Origin: Candidatus Poribacteria bacterium
GTDB lineage: Bacteria > Poribacteria > WGA-4E > WGA-3G
Direction of reading: 5' to 3'
Length of the DNA: 64,000 bases
NCBI GenBank assembly: GCA_028820635.1
Contig: JAPPIG010000082.1
Coordinates: 1 to 64,000, forward strand
This document shows, one piece after another, positions 43,201 through 53,400 of the stretch; within the stretch, counting starts at the first letter, position 1; each line of letters opens with the position of its first letter. The position numbers and the translations under genes were made by a program. The notes beneath the pieces are model-generated. The model was not told the DNA's origin. It was given only the letters and a program-made list of their open reading frames with translations, and did not search any database.

Positions 43201-46200
43201 GGAGTAAGAAGTAGATGTGCTGAGCGCCATAGTCCGACGTGGATTCGTAACGCTTGGTTTCGTGCGTTCTAAATATTGCCAATAGATTGTTGCTGCTTTA
43301 TCATCTTTTCCATTACGGAGATATGTCGTAGCAAGTGTTTGATAGATGCGGACATGTTGTTGGGATAATTGGGGAGTTGTAGCCGAAAATTGCTCAATAA
43401 ATTTCTCTGCCGTGTCTGTTCTCCCCAACTGTACAAAAGTACCAACTAACATGGTAAAGACATTCGGGTTGATCACTTTTATTTTTTGAAGATCGTCTAA
43501 AAGTTTTTCTGCATCTTCTTTCTGATCTTGGTAGCTAAACCTTCTGGCAAAGTCTGCCATATACCATTGCCGATCTTCTGGTGTCAACCACGTCATCAGT
43601 TCAAGTTGATTCATTAACGTATCATAATTAAGTTTTTTCTGTGTTTGGAGAAGATTCAACTGCATACCCTGATACGCAGGATTATTTGGAGATGCAGCGA
43701 CTAACCTTTCGGTAATTTGTTCGGACTTCTCACGGTTTCCAGTCAAAACGTAAAGTTGTGCTAATTGTTCAAGTGTCTGTACATCTTTCGGATTCTCGGT
43801 AACATTTTTCTCAAATTGTGCAACAAACTCGTCTATTTTATCCTCTTCTTCCATGATAATTTTCAACTGAACAAGTGCACCAACTTGTGCCTCTTCGAAA
43901 CTTGTAGGTACCCACGCTTGTCTGCTTGTATAAACATAAGGTTGTCTTTGGATACGATTTAGAACATTTGACGCAAGTGCCAGTTTGTTTTTATTGAGTC
44001 CGGGAGGACCGTAATAGGGAGAGGGGACATTTGTTGAGGTATTATTAGATGTAACAGTCGCAGTAGAATCGGTAGCAGGTTCGGGCATTGCTAAAATTCG
44101 TTGAAAGTGAGGAATTGCTCTTTCCGCTTCGTTTATTTCAATAAGTTTTGCCCCGATTTGGTATAGTGCAAGATGTGCATCTTTGCCTGAAATCTTTTCA
44201 GCTGCGCTATCCAATGCAAAAAGTGCTTCCTCTAACAAACCGTATCGGATCAACAATCTTGCGAGTTTGACTTCAGCTTCAAGGGTTTGGTTTTTAGCGT
44301 GGAGTACTTTAGACCATGCTTGAATCGCTTCCTGCTCACGCCCAGCATCAAATAACAGTTCGCCCAGTTTTTGCTGATGTACTGGATCAGGATTTGCCTT
44401 GACAAGTCGCTGTTGGTAAGTGAGTGCTTCCTGCATATCGCCAAGGTCCGAACTTATATCTACGAGTTCAGATAGAAGTGCAGCATTTTCGCGTTGTCGG
44501 TCTAAGGCACGTGCAAGTTGAAAACGTGCGCTTGAAAGATCACCTTCAAGCCGATAGACTTGTGCAAGACCTAAAACTGCTCCTACACCAGATGTATTGG
44601 ATTTAGCCATCTGCTTTAGTTTTTCTTCAAGTTCTCCTCGTCTACCTAAGTCGTAATATGCTTCAGATAGCGGTTTAATGAAACTGAGTTTGTCACTTAT
44701 ATTATCGCTTAACTCCCAACATCTCCAGTACTGTGCGATTGCCTGCCGAGAGTTCCCTGAACGATTGTAAAGCGCAGCAAGTTCGACTCGGATGTCAATT
44801 GCTTCAGGTCGTAGTCTGATTGCCTGCTTATAACTATCAATTGCCTCTTCGTATTTTGTAGACTGTTTGGCAATTTCAGCAAGCAGCTGATGCCCTTCAG
44901 GATTGCGTGGACTGTGCGCAATTACCTGCTTTGCAGCGTCAATGGCAGCTTCAAAATCCATTCCTTTCAGATATGCTTTTGCAATATTCGCATGATATTC
45001 CCGGGCATTTGTGCTGTCAATTTCGGTTAAATGCTTGTAAATTACAATCGCTTCGTCACGTCTACCTTGTTTTGTATAGAGATTTGCTGTTTCACGATTA
45101 ACATCTATGTCATTCGGTTGAAGCACTTTGGCTTTCAAGAGGATTTCGAGGGCATAAGTCGTATTGCTTAACTTTAGATACATCTTTGCGAGTCGCTTCA
45201 ACTGTGTGAATTTGTCGGTATCAGAGAGTCCGGGTTTTTCAAGTTGTGTTTCAGCATCTTCAACCATTTCAACAAGTGTGCCTTGTTTGCGGTAGAGTTC
45301 AATTCGCTGATCATCCATCTGTTCCGCAAAAAATTCATTGGGGGCAAGTTTAATTGCTTCCGTGTATTCTAATAGTGCTTCATCGTATTGTTTGTTGTTC
45401 ATGAGTCGCTTTGCTAAAGCCTCACGAAAACGGTACGCATCAGGCATCAGTTCCACTGCTTTTTTACTCGCGTCAATTGCTTCGGTGGGAAACTTTTTTG
45501 CCTCTAACAATCGCGCTAACCGATCATAATTCTCAGGCGTGTTTTTGCCATCAGCAACCATCTGGTTCCACGTCTCAATCGCCTTTTCACGGTTAGCTTG
45601 ACGGAAATAGAACTCTCCGAAATACTCAATGTAATCGAGATTTTGCGGCGCGAGGGAGATTGCTTTTTGATACGCTGCGACGGCTTCTTCCATCCATTCG
45701 TGTCCGGTGTAAATTTCCGCAAGCGTAAGGTGTGTGCTTGCATTCTGCGGATCACGGTCAATCATCTTTTGATAGACTGCCTTTGCTTTGTCTTCATCTT
45801 CAAGCTGCAGATATAATTTGCCGAGTTCACGGTAGATACCGAAATCGTCAGGTTGCTGTTCACTGAGTGCTTCGTATTCAGTTGCTGCCTCTTCAAACTT
45901 TTCTGCATTGCGAAGTGCAGTGATAAGACTTAAACGGAGACTGGTATCTGTTGGCGCAAGCTCTAACCCTTTTCTATAGGTGTCTGTGCCTTCATCAAAT
46001 TGTTGATCTTCAATGTAAGTTGCAGCAAGTAAACCGAGTAATTCAACATCGTTGGGATCAGTTTCAAGTTTTCCTTGATAATAGGTAATTAGGTCTTTCC
46101 AATTTGCGTCCGTTGAGTAAATTGCAATGATTCGATGTTGCAGGTCTCTTCTAAGCCAATTACCAGGGGCAGTTAGGTCCAACGCCTTATCGTAATGTTC

Positions 46201-46965
46201 ACGCGCTTTATCATACTCACCTGTATCTTCGTGTATTTTACCGATTTCGCGCAGGCTGAGACATCTACGATACGGGTCGTCTTTTTTAGTATCTATAATC
46301 GCTTGGTGTTGTTCAATTGCTTGTGAATAGAGTTCTTTTTCTCGGAAAAGGTCGGCAAGTTCAATGCGTGCAAACACATTCTCTGGATCAAGTTCGGAGA
46401 TTTTTTCCCATGCCTGTATTGCATCGTCTAATTTATCTCGACTGAAATATGCTTGTCCGAGTGCCTTGTAAATTGCGGTTAATTCTTCAGGCGACACTGC
46501 TTGGGATTGCTCTGATAAGGTGACGGATTTGGTTAATTCGCGAATTGCATCTTCATGTTGACGTAGCGTCACGTGTAGTTGCCCGAGTGCAAAATAGGCA
46601 TAATAATTGTCAGGATCGAGTTCCACTGCGCGTTGATATGCTGTAAGTGCTTCCTTATCCTTACCGAGTCTTTTATAGATATGTCCTAATATGAGTTGGA
46701 TGTTTGGATCATTAGGTTTGGCTTCTGCTTCCGCCTGATAATCTGTGACCATTGACTCTAAACCATCACCTTCAAGGTAAAACTGATAAAGCCGATCAAA
46801 TGTGCTACCTTCTTTTGGTTTTTGGTTAAGCATTAACTTGTAACGTTCAATAATTTGGGCATCGTTTATTCCGTCTTGTGCCAGAATGATTGGTGAAAGC
46901 AGTAGGGTTGAAAATAAAAGACTTAACACACATAAAGCAATTGCGTATTTTTCACGTCCAAACAT
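37276..46965 (-). CDS. Giant exported TPR protein with LamG and GPFD domains (giant 2)
   Basis: A 3229-aa protein with AAGGAG before the ATG at 46965. Signal peptide 1-29 (ALCVLSLLFSTLLLSPIILA, then Gln30-Asp). The conserved head DAQIIERYKLMLNQKPKEG precedes dozens of TPRs, with the Tyr/Pro-rich linker at about 1250 (YSYGGYSQIQANFPAP). The LamG domain is at about 2558-2780 and the single GPFD domain at about 3070-3225. The C-terminus is shorter than in the paralogues: it stops at DLKITDP, because the last residue and TAA come from the end of element B5. It lies 523 nt downstream of giant 3 on the same strand; the gap is full of repeats, so separate transcription is likely. Role as for giant 1, by inference. 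Confidence 0.9.
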   Translation of the reverse strand: MFGREKYAIALCVLSLLFSTLLLSPIILAQDGINDAQIIERYKLMLNQKPKEGSTFDRLYQFYLEGDGLESMVTDYQAEAEAKPNDPNIQLILGHIYKRLGKDKEALTAYQRAVELDPDNYYAYFALGQLHVTLRQHEDAIRELTKSVTLSEQSQAVSPEELTAIYKALGQAYFSRDKLDDAIQAWEKISELDPENVFARIELADLFREKELYSQAIEQHQAIIDTKKDDPYRRCLSLREIGKIHEDTGEYDKAREHYDKALDLTAPGNWLRRDLQHRIIAIYSTDANWKDLITYYQGKLETDPNDVELLGLLAATYIEDQQFDEGTDTYRKGLELAPTDTSLRLSLITALRNAEKFEEAATEYEALSEQQPDDFGIYRELGKLYLQLEDEDKAKAVYQKMIDRDPQNASTHLTLAEIYTGHEWMEEAVAAYQKAISLAPQNLDYIEYFGEFYFRQANREKAIETWNQMVADGKNTPENYDRLARLLEAKKFPTEAIDASKKAVELMPDAYRFREALAKRLMNNKQYDEALLEYTEAIKLAPNEFFAEQMDDQRIELYRKQGTLVEMVEDAETQLEKPGLSDTDKFTQLKRLAKMYLKLSNTTYALEILLKAKVLQPNDIDVNRETANLYTKQGRRDEAIVIYKHLTEIDSTNAREYHANIAKAYLKGMDFEAAIDAAKQVIAHSPRNPEGHQLLAEIAKQSTKYEEAIDSYKQAIRLRPEAIDIRVELAALYNRSGNSRQAIAQYWRCWELSDNISDKLSFIKPLSEAYYDLGRRGELEEKLKQMAKSNTSGVGAVLGLAQVYRLEGDLSSARFQLARALDRQRENAALLSELVDISSDLGDMQEALTYQQRLVKANPDPVHQQKLGELLFDAGREQEAIQAWSKVLHAKNQTLEAEVKLARLLIRYGLLEEALFALDSAAEKISGKDAHLALYQIGAKLIEINEAERAIPHFQRILAMPEPATDSTATVTSNNTSTNVPSPYYGPPGLNKNKLALASNVLNRIQRQPYVYTSRQAWVPTSFEEAQVGALVQLKIIMEEEDKIDEFVAQFEKNVTENPKDVQTLEQLAQLYVLTGNREKSEQITERLVAASPNNPAYQGMQLNLLQTQKKLNYDTLMNQLELMTWLTPEDRQWYMADFARRFSYQDQKEDAEKLLDDLQKIKVINPNVFTMLVGTFVQLGRTDTAEKFIEQFSATTPQLSQQHVRIYQTLATTYLRNGKDDKAATIYWQYLERTKPSVTNPRRTMALSTSTSYSYGGYSQIQANFPAPTTYYTQDRLQSLQQIFNQFWINDQHQALYTVLQTQLDAAEGRDRIYPALAMCYCYWWENKRETALEILSRLQQEFADDLTLKLNTVLVSIQAGEHKTALELLQNLADADPRNRRQYFDLTLQVAVHVGDTLIVRDLITKVLNSPSSVRELFQFSKKLQENGLTQYAIAVGKKTATLAMRERDANFLVQLSQHLAQLGRGQDAARIAARALQFANQQDRFGRTLQSYYLQQASRLASRSTSVSGGNRAAKVIEAAEKNPNSFQAQLRLASYYEGKNQIHKASAAYDAALVLRPKDNSTRMRYAQMLQRNRQSKNAVKQYSILMNDKKNFQTIFYNYWEIVRTFTDAREIDKLVAIAKEAIGEGNQYSMGNEFAMRAAQECVRNKYPKAAAEIYEKMMESGRRNVYSQLADAYTAAGQREKAIQLLREKLKTENTESKVGIVLKFAKFDETQDEIKTLVTEYDEAITDEKVDPSTLYLAAVTKIVTKDLEGSDLIVNRLLENIPSQSRLQWLSSLANTYREKLDLNREISMLEAATQKVDPQNSWQLSDVYMKLGTAYSKKGEKEKAQNAIKKMGTLRLMRRGMPQYYEKENVAQTYIKHELWDEAEILLTEVINDLSAQQYYKERAQEQLVTIQQRRDGVTGNQHSNVKTGRINIGVQRSMAQQLQRRNQIPEAIKIYEQITKAMPEDLESRSQLANLYSRQNQHAKALEIWKALLEADPENTKYQDGIIEAYQNTGKSEEAITLALKYIQDEPENGLHHARLAHLYYGKGQREEAIASYKKAIELSPGNADIYEKLAVLYLRSNQLDDAEKAFKEALQYAAQTHQHQNIQRQLIDIYRRQGKLEEYLKEVENQGALSFDMLKELARNYQNQGKLDEAAKTYTKALQVAPHEYEQRNIERQIITIYRKQGKLEEKLKEAEKNDTLTFTMQVELARQYRSKGESDKAITAYKNAINMSSRDYGINNVYSELMQEYVRRGEDDLAIELHDSISQPNSLTTSITHNQSGFVVTFGGDEARKILIDAYKNKGKLEQLETIFDAKLEKEPANPILLEVVAEIHRKAGNHEKTAEAYQALCKADPSNVRGFYYAAAALNKTGKSELAEKLLKQGNTALESSNRPNEMWYLCALGSICYDAKMYTPAIKLFKDAIAVNTHRHGGHRWEEEILYDLIGKSALATKQYEEAIDAYQQLKKIARDDRKKQAAEKAIAQAYRDGNLHAKRIPNQIKKVEDNPNDVDARLALAETYESSDKVEEAIVQYQKISELQPDEAQWHKKIGDLYQKPRETEVGVQKNTAVELDGNYSFVEVVESNTLNTINQHLTVSAWIKPTEFRNRYTPIIFKGDRRNSDISNRSFTLWLRDDGVIQFASSPKGLGERKVFSPRGSIMLNTWYHIAGVIDTQRNYIILYIDGIEVGQQDYSGVPNIYESILPFRIGGSHEEEVTTHATFVGQIDNVSVWNIALTPEQIRSNMRKKLTGDEPGLVGHWDFDRKSEVSIPDASPNKNDGKIIGNAKLIEYNFPVFADASAEQLEKAAAAYEKAISFEPNSYELYNLVAKIHTKQNDLPKAEAVYRQALQASLKPTEHDSAVKAILELYKGKEHADKRLAILEELGSKSGKSPFLHKMLGDTYVESGDTDKAASAYRKWLEILKNEPNQGKYAQEYFQLAERLLNQNIMPDIALELAKQAAGTRPDSTYYSTLGHAYLVNEQYDKALENFQSSLQLMNQSGKVSGDRIEHLLTRISQIGKNVKDKTLYIEMIGNLVNAIPDQPDNPLNANLSLAEFCHQLGMTEMAKTYIQKTGFFPETAWLTLGPFDNTKGVGYNTAYIQEETTQIDTEVKYDGVTGQVGWKQATDETYNGFFDFGTEEKMHAAYAWITFTSPEERKAQIRFDSDDQGKVWLNGNKVYAHRRTRGAVIDRRTIPVTLTAGRNTILVKVCNESLPWGFYLRITDTEGKSFNDLKITDP

Positions 46966-46989
46966 GGCAGATCTCCTTTTGGATTAAGC

Positions 46990-47360
46990 TATAGTAGATT
47001 TTACAATTTCGATACATTATTGCTGGCGCGTTTAAGCAAGTTTGAATATTAAATAGGCACATTTTCTGTCAATGGCGGGCGGGGAAACCCCGCCCCTACG
47101 GGTTCAGTGCCTGCTGAAAAATTGGAAAACCAACAATTTATTATTTAATATTGCTTACATGAAGATTAAATAAATATTTTGGTAATTTCTTTAGTCCCGT
47201 AGGGACGCAATGTTTATAGAAAAATGTTGTCCCTCCCCTCTTGAGTTCCGTAGGAACGGCATATTTATTGTCGATGTGCTGCGAAACATATCGTCCCTAC
47301 GGGACTAAGAGATGAGTTGCCCGCGCTGCTATAAACATTGCGTCCCTACGGGACTGAAGA
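46990..47360. repeat. Repeat cluster between giants 3 and 2
   Basis: 46990-47008 is a C-type end (TATAGTAGATTTTACAATT). 47074-47099 is a GTAG hairpin on the minus strand (stem GGGCGGGG/CCCCGCCC). 47192-47360 contains four short hairpins of the GTA-loop family, two in each direction: GTCCC/GGGAC, GTTCC/GGAAC, then two reversed GTCCC/GGGAC units, each followed by an ATGTTTATAG-like tail. No B-type terminal repeats were found around them, so the element is truncated or of another type. 47361-47488 shows nothing further. Confidence 0.75.
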
Positions 47361-47488
47361 TCACTTAAAATGTTCTGAATATGCATAATTAAAAATTACC
47401 GAATTAAAAAATTAATCTTCATCAAAACTCGCCTACTATTAAAGGACACGTCTACAGACGAATGTCTATATTTTTATATTTCAACATG

Positions 47489-50400
47489 TCATTTTTCTTC
47501 TGAATTATTAAATTTCAGGTCTTTAAAAGGATTTCCGTCTGAGTCAGTAATTCGCAGATAGAATCCCCATGGTAACGTTTCGTTGCAGACTTTGACAAGG
47601 ATACTGTTTTTTCCTGCCATAAGTGTCACCGGAATAGCACGGCGGTCAATTACAGCGCCTCGATTTCTTCTATGTGCGTACATTTTCTTGCCGTTTAGCC
47701 ATATTTTACCTTGATCATCGCTATCAAATAGGAATTGTGCTTTTCGTTCATCAGGTGAAAAAATAGTTGTCAAGGCATATCCAGTATGCCAATTATCATC
47801 TGCACCGAAATCGATAAAACCATCATAGGTTTCATCAGCAATCTTCTGCCAACTTACCTTTCCGTTTATTCCATCGTATTTTGTAGTAGTGTCAAACTGT
47901 TTTTCGTTTTCTGGGATATAAGCTGTATTGTAGCCGACTCCCTTAGTATTGTCAAATGGTCCTAAAAATAGCCAAGCACTTTCAGGAATAAACCCAGTTT
48001 TGTCAATATATGTTCTTGCTATTTCGGTTAAACCGTGTTCACGGCAGAATTTAGCCAGAGCTAAGTTGGTTTTTAGTTCATTTGTTGAATTATCGGAGAT
48101 GGCATTTATCAATTGCGCCACCATTTCAGTAAAACGTTCTTTGTCCTGTGCGTTTTTACCAAATGCGGAGATACGCGACAATAATTGGCGTTCCACATCT
48201 TCTGGCTTCATGGTATTAAGATTACTTCTTAACTGTTCCAGAGCCTCATCATACTGCTCATTTGCGAGGTATGCCATTCCAAGCGTTAACCCATATTTTG
48301 GATTATCTCCAGTTTTTATCGCACGTTGCGCGTAATCCAACGCCACTTCTGGATATATATTTAGGTTTAGTAGCTGCTCAGCAAGTGTATTAAAGTCTCT
48401 ATGATATTGTCGCTTGTTCACCTGTTTCTGCCGAATCTCCAACCATTGAGAGCGGGCAAGTTCTGATTTCTCAGTGTTACCGACGTTTTTATATGCATCT
48501 GCTAACAACTCATGTAGTGTGGAACTTGTAGGCATTTTAGGTTTCAATTCTTCAAGGACAGCGATTCCTTTTTCCTGTTGCTTTTGCGAATCATAAAGTG
48601 CCCAGATTGCACTTACGACCCTATTGTATTCGTACTCATTAAGTTGTGCATCTAAAGCACGACGATAAACAGATTCAGCCTTTTCTAATTCCGATCCTTG
48701 TGTATAGATTTGTCCCAATTTTTCGTAAAGTTCATAAGTATTCGGTTCAAGTTTAATTGCTTTTTCATAAGCAGCAGTGACCTTTGCTAATCGTTCTGCC
48801 CCATGTGTTTCACGCGACCTTTGGTAGAGGTCGCCAATAGTTTTGTGCCATTCCGAAGTGTCAGGTTGGAGTTCAATAAGTTTTTCATATTGCTTTATTG
48901 CCTCGTCAACTTGATCGCTGGATTCATAACTTTTGGCAAGAGAAAGACGGACATCTGGATCATCAGGATTTTCTTCTGCCATTTTTACCAATTTTGGAAT
49001 TCGCGTTTCGTGAAGATTTCCTTCTCTGTAGGCACGTTGGATAGCCTTTTCCGCTTCTTTTCGTTTCCAATCACTTCTGGTTATGTTTGCCAACTGTTGA
49101 TACGCGTTTGCAGCTTCTTCATACTGCTTTGTCTCAAAATAGCATCTTCCAAGCAGTCCATAAGCACCGTCTTTGAAAATATCGCCTCCAGAGCCTTTGG
49201 TAACCGCTTGTTCAGCATATTTTACTGCTTGTTCAGCCATTTCACCTTCAAGACAAATAATTGCAAGTGCAACATGGACTAACATATCATTTCTATAGTT
49301 GCTTGAAGAGAACGCAGCCTCACCTCGATTAAGAAATTGTTTCGCCAATTCTGGTTGCCCGGTTTTATTTAATGCAGCAGCGGCATAATAATAACTGCGG
49401 ATATTATTGGGTTGTACTTCACTGAGAGTTTGAGATATCTCAGCAGCTTTTTTATAGTTGTGTGCCCTACGATAGATATCACTAAGAACTTGAAGGACAG
49501 CAACATCTTTTGGCTTTGACTTGAGCCGTTCTTCAAAGAAGGATTGCAACTTATCAAGTTTTCCTTGGTCTTGATAGGTCTTAATGAGATCATCTCGGAC
49601 ACTGTCGTTTCCGAATCTGATTGCCGTAATAGACATACCACTACTTCTGATTGACTTACCACCCAAAGAAATTGAATTTGGGTTATATGCCGTTTCAAAT
49701 AGTTCTAATACCGATTTATCCTCACCGAGTTTGGCATATTCCGCCATAAGCTGCAATGAGATATTGCGCCGCTCATGGTCTTGGGTTGCTAAGGTGAGTG
49801 CTTTCTGATAAGCAGTAATTGCTTTTTGCGATTCACCTTTATCTTTGTATTGTTTAGCAATTTCGGTTTGCATTTTAAGCGTAAGCGTGCCTTTTTCCTC
49901 TGCATCCTTAAGCACTTCTTCAAGTTTTCCTTGGCGACGATAGAGGTCCATCAGTTGCCGTTCAAAGTGCTCCTTATCCCAATCCCGTTCCGCGTATTTA
50001 ATCGCTTCCTTGTATGTTTTTTCAGCAGCGTCGAATTCATTATTTTGTGTGTAAAGCCGCGCTAAATTCTCATAAATTTGTCTGTCCCCAGGCTTAAGTT
50101 CAATTGACTTTTTATAGGCAGCGATGGCTTTTTCAACCTGTCCATCTGAGGAATAGAGTCTTGCGATACGTGCGTGATGGGCACTATTTTGCGGTTCTGC
50201 TGTCAGGTAATTCTGTGCCAGTTCAAGTGCTTCACTAATTTTGCCTGATGCACGATATGCATTGATGATACCATCCTGATACCGTGAGTTTTCAGGATCG
50301 GCTTTGAGTAACGCTTCCCAAGTTTTAAGTGCTTTATCGTGTTGTCTCTCGCGGGAATAGAGGCTTGCAAGTTGTGAGCGAGATTCAAAGTCTTCGGGCA

Positions 50401-53400
50401 TTGCTTTAGTGATTTGTTCATAAATTTGTATCGCCTCTTTGATTTTATTGTTTCTTGTATGCTGTTGCGCCAATGCTTTTTGCGAACCGATATTCATGTT
50501 CTGTGTTTTTTGAGGAGATTGAGTTGTCGCAGTTAATCCTCGCTGCATCTGTTTTATCATCATGAGCTGCCGTTGCGCCTGTTCACGACTGCTTTGGTTT
50601 GCTGAAAGATTATTGCTGATGTCGGTGAATAGTGCCTCAGCATCGTCCCACATAGCATATTGCATGAATGTTTGTGCAAGACGTTCTTTTTCCCAATAAC
50701 CGTGTGTGCCACCTCCCGACATGAGAATCGCGCCCATCTTCCTGAATGTATCTTGTCCCTTGGTTTTTTCGTCCTTCTGCATATAGGCAGTGCCAAGTTT
50801 CCTGTAACTTTCGGTAAGTCCCCATGAATTCTGAGGATTAACTTTCTGTGTAGCGATTTCAAGTACATGTATTTCTCGATCACGATCCCCCGCACTTTTA
50901 TATGCATCCGCAAGAAGGTTTGCCCATTCCAGATTTGCTATCAAAAGTGTATTCTTAAAAAGTTGTTCCACAAGAGGATCTGAACCTTCTAAATCATTTA
51001 AACCGATCTTTATCAACGCAACGGGGAAGATTAGTAAAGGGTCATTGGGTTTCTCAGCAAGTTTTACTTCATATTCAGTTGCCAATTCTTTTAGTTTTCC
51101 CGATTTCTTATAGAGTTCTATTAGTTTTAAGATGAACTCTACCTGGGCGAAGGGTTGTGTGGCATTAAGTAGATGCGTATTTTCCATACTTTCACGTAAA
51201 AGCTGCATTGCTTTTTCTGTTTCACCCACATTTTCGTAGGCAGAGATTAATTGTGTGTACAGGTACACGTTGTTCGGGATAACTTTAATTATTTTTTCAT
51301 AGATTTCAACTGCAGCTTTTGGATTATTGTGTCTAAGAAGGTGCTGCGCAACCCCTTGTGCGAAACTGAGGGCAGTGCCTTGTCCAAAAGACCCAAAAGA
51401 CGGAGCAATCATTTCCTTAGAATAAGAAACGAGTTCGTTAATTTTTCCTGCATTTGAGAAAGCATCAATTACGCGGTGAGAATTGTAACCCAATGCACTT
51501 GGATTTTCCTTGATCAGAATGTTATATTGGTCAACAGCCTTATTTACGTCTCCGCTCTGCTGGAGCATCTGCGCGTATTGTTGTCGGACTGTGCTGTCTT
51601 TAGGTCTGAGTGCGAGTGCTGCCTCATAAGCCTTTGACGCATTTTGGTACTGTTTGTTCCTTTCATAGAAGTTAGCCAAGTTGAGCTGCGCGCGGAACGA
51701 GTTTGGATTATTTTCTGCAGCTTCAAGCAACTTTGGTTCACGGTTTTGGACACCTGAAGTATTTCTGATGAGACGTGAAGCATGTTGCATATTCCACTGA
51801 TGTAAGGTTTGCCCATAACGATCACGTTGATTACCGAATCGTAAGGCACGTTCAGCAAGTTGTGCGGCATCTTGTTGCCTTCCCAACTTTTCTAAATGAC
51901 GGCTCAGTTGCATCAGAAAATTCGGGTCACGTTCTCCCTTCGACATATCTACCGCTTTTTTTGCTACAGCAAGGGCAAATTGTGTTAGACCAGTATTCTG
52001 GAGTTTTTGCGAAAACTGGTAAAGCTCACGCGTTCCACTCGGAGAATTTAGAAGTTTGGTCATTAACTCACGAATAATGACAGTATCACCAGTGTAAACT
52101 GCTAACTGGAACATCATCTGATTATATTGACGGCGATTCCGAGGATCTGCCTCTACAAGTTCCTTAAGTAGCGTAAGGGCAGTTTTATGTTCACCAACAT
52201 TCATAGAAACAAAACAAGTATTCAGTTTAAGTGATAAGTCGTTCGTGAATTCTTTTTGTAGTGCTGAGAGCATCTCTTGCGCTTTGTTACGTTTTGCTGC
52301 CCACCAATAACAATAACTTAACGCCAAGCCCGGATACATACGGTCCCTTCCATTAGAAGCATCCAGTTCAGCTTGTAATTTGCTGTATAAAACTTCTTGC
52401 TGGTTTTTTATTAACACAGTGTTGAAAAACTGTTGCAGGGAGCGTAACCTATCTTGGTTGTAATATATCGTGGGCGAAGGAAAACTTGATTGAACCGGCG
52501 TATATCCCCCGGATGAGTACGATGCGTATGTAAGTGGAGCGACACGTTTGGAATTGGTAGTTTTTGGCTTGGTACGTTCAAGGTGTGTCCAAAAATACTC
52601 AATTGCTTTTTCTGTTTGTCCGGCGTTAAGGTAAGCGATTGCAAGAGTAGAATAAATTTGACTGTGGAATCCTTGCTGTTGCATTGGAAAATATGGAACA
52701 CCAATTGGGGAGGTTTGGGGATTCGCTTGATTCACCGGTATCCGAATTTGAGCAAGCATTTTCTCAGCCTGATCCATTTTTCCCAATTCAGCAAGAATAG
52801 GTACTAACATCAACCCCGCGCTGAGGTCTGTAACTTTCATGTGTTCAAGTTCACTCAAGACTTTTTTTGCATTCTCTGTTCTTCCAGTGTAAAATGAAAT
52901 GGATGCGTAGTTTATAGCAAGCCAGGTTCGCGCGTCAGGAGTCAATGCTGTCATTTTATCGTAATGGGCTTTCCACGTTTCATAATCAATATTTTGTTGT
53001 GTTAACTGATTCAACCGCATGCGTTGATACGCTGGATCGTTAGGAGATATAGAAAGCAATTGCTCAGTAATCTCACTTACCCTTTTGGAGTTGTTGAATA
53101 AGGTATAGATTTGGAGTAATGTTTCAAGAGTCTTTATATCTTTGGGATTAGCGGCAGCATTCGTCTCATATTGCTCAATTAATTTATTCAATTTACCCTG
53201 TTTTTGTGCAATTGTTGTCAATTGTACGAGTGCGCCTGCTTGGGCGTCCTCAAAACTATTTGGCTGCCAAGTTTGCGCACTCCTACCACTATAATAATGA
53301 GGTTGTCGTTGAATTTGATTGAGGAGATTTCGCGGGAGGTTAAGTTTACCCATGTTGATAGTGGTAAATGCATAAGGCATATAAGGGGTATAAGGGGTTG

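Noticed and set aside
47192-47360. Regularly spaced similar units that could suggest a CRISPR array (also 4219-4400)
   Set aside because: Units alternate in orientation, differ in their stems, are only four in number and are not next to cas genes. They are the GTA-loop hairpin family inside MITE-like elements.
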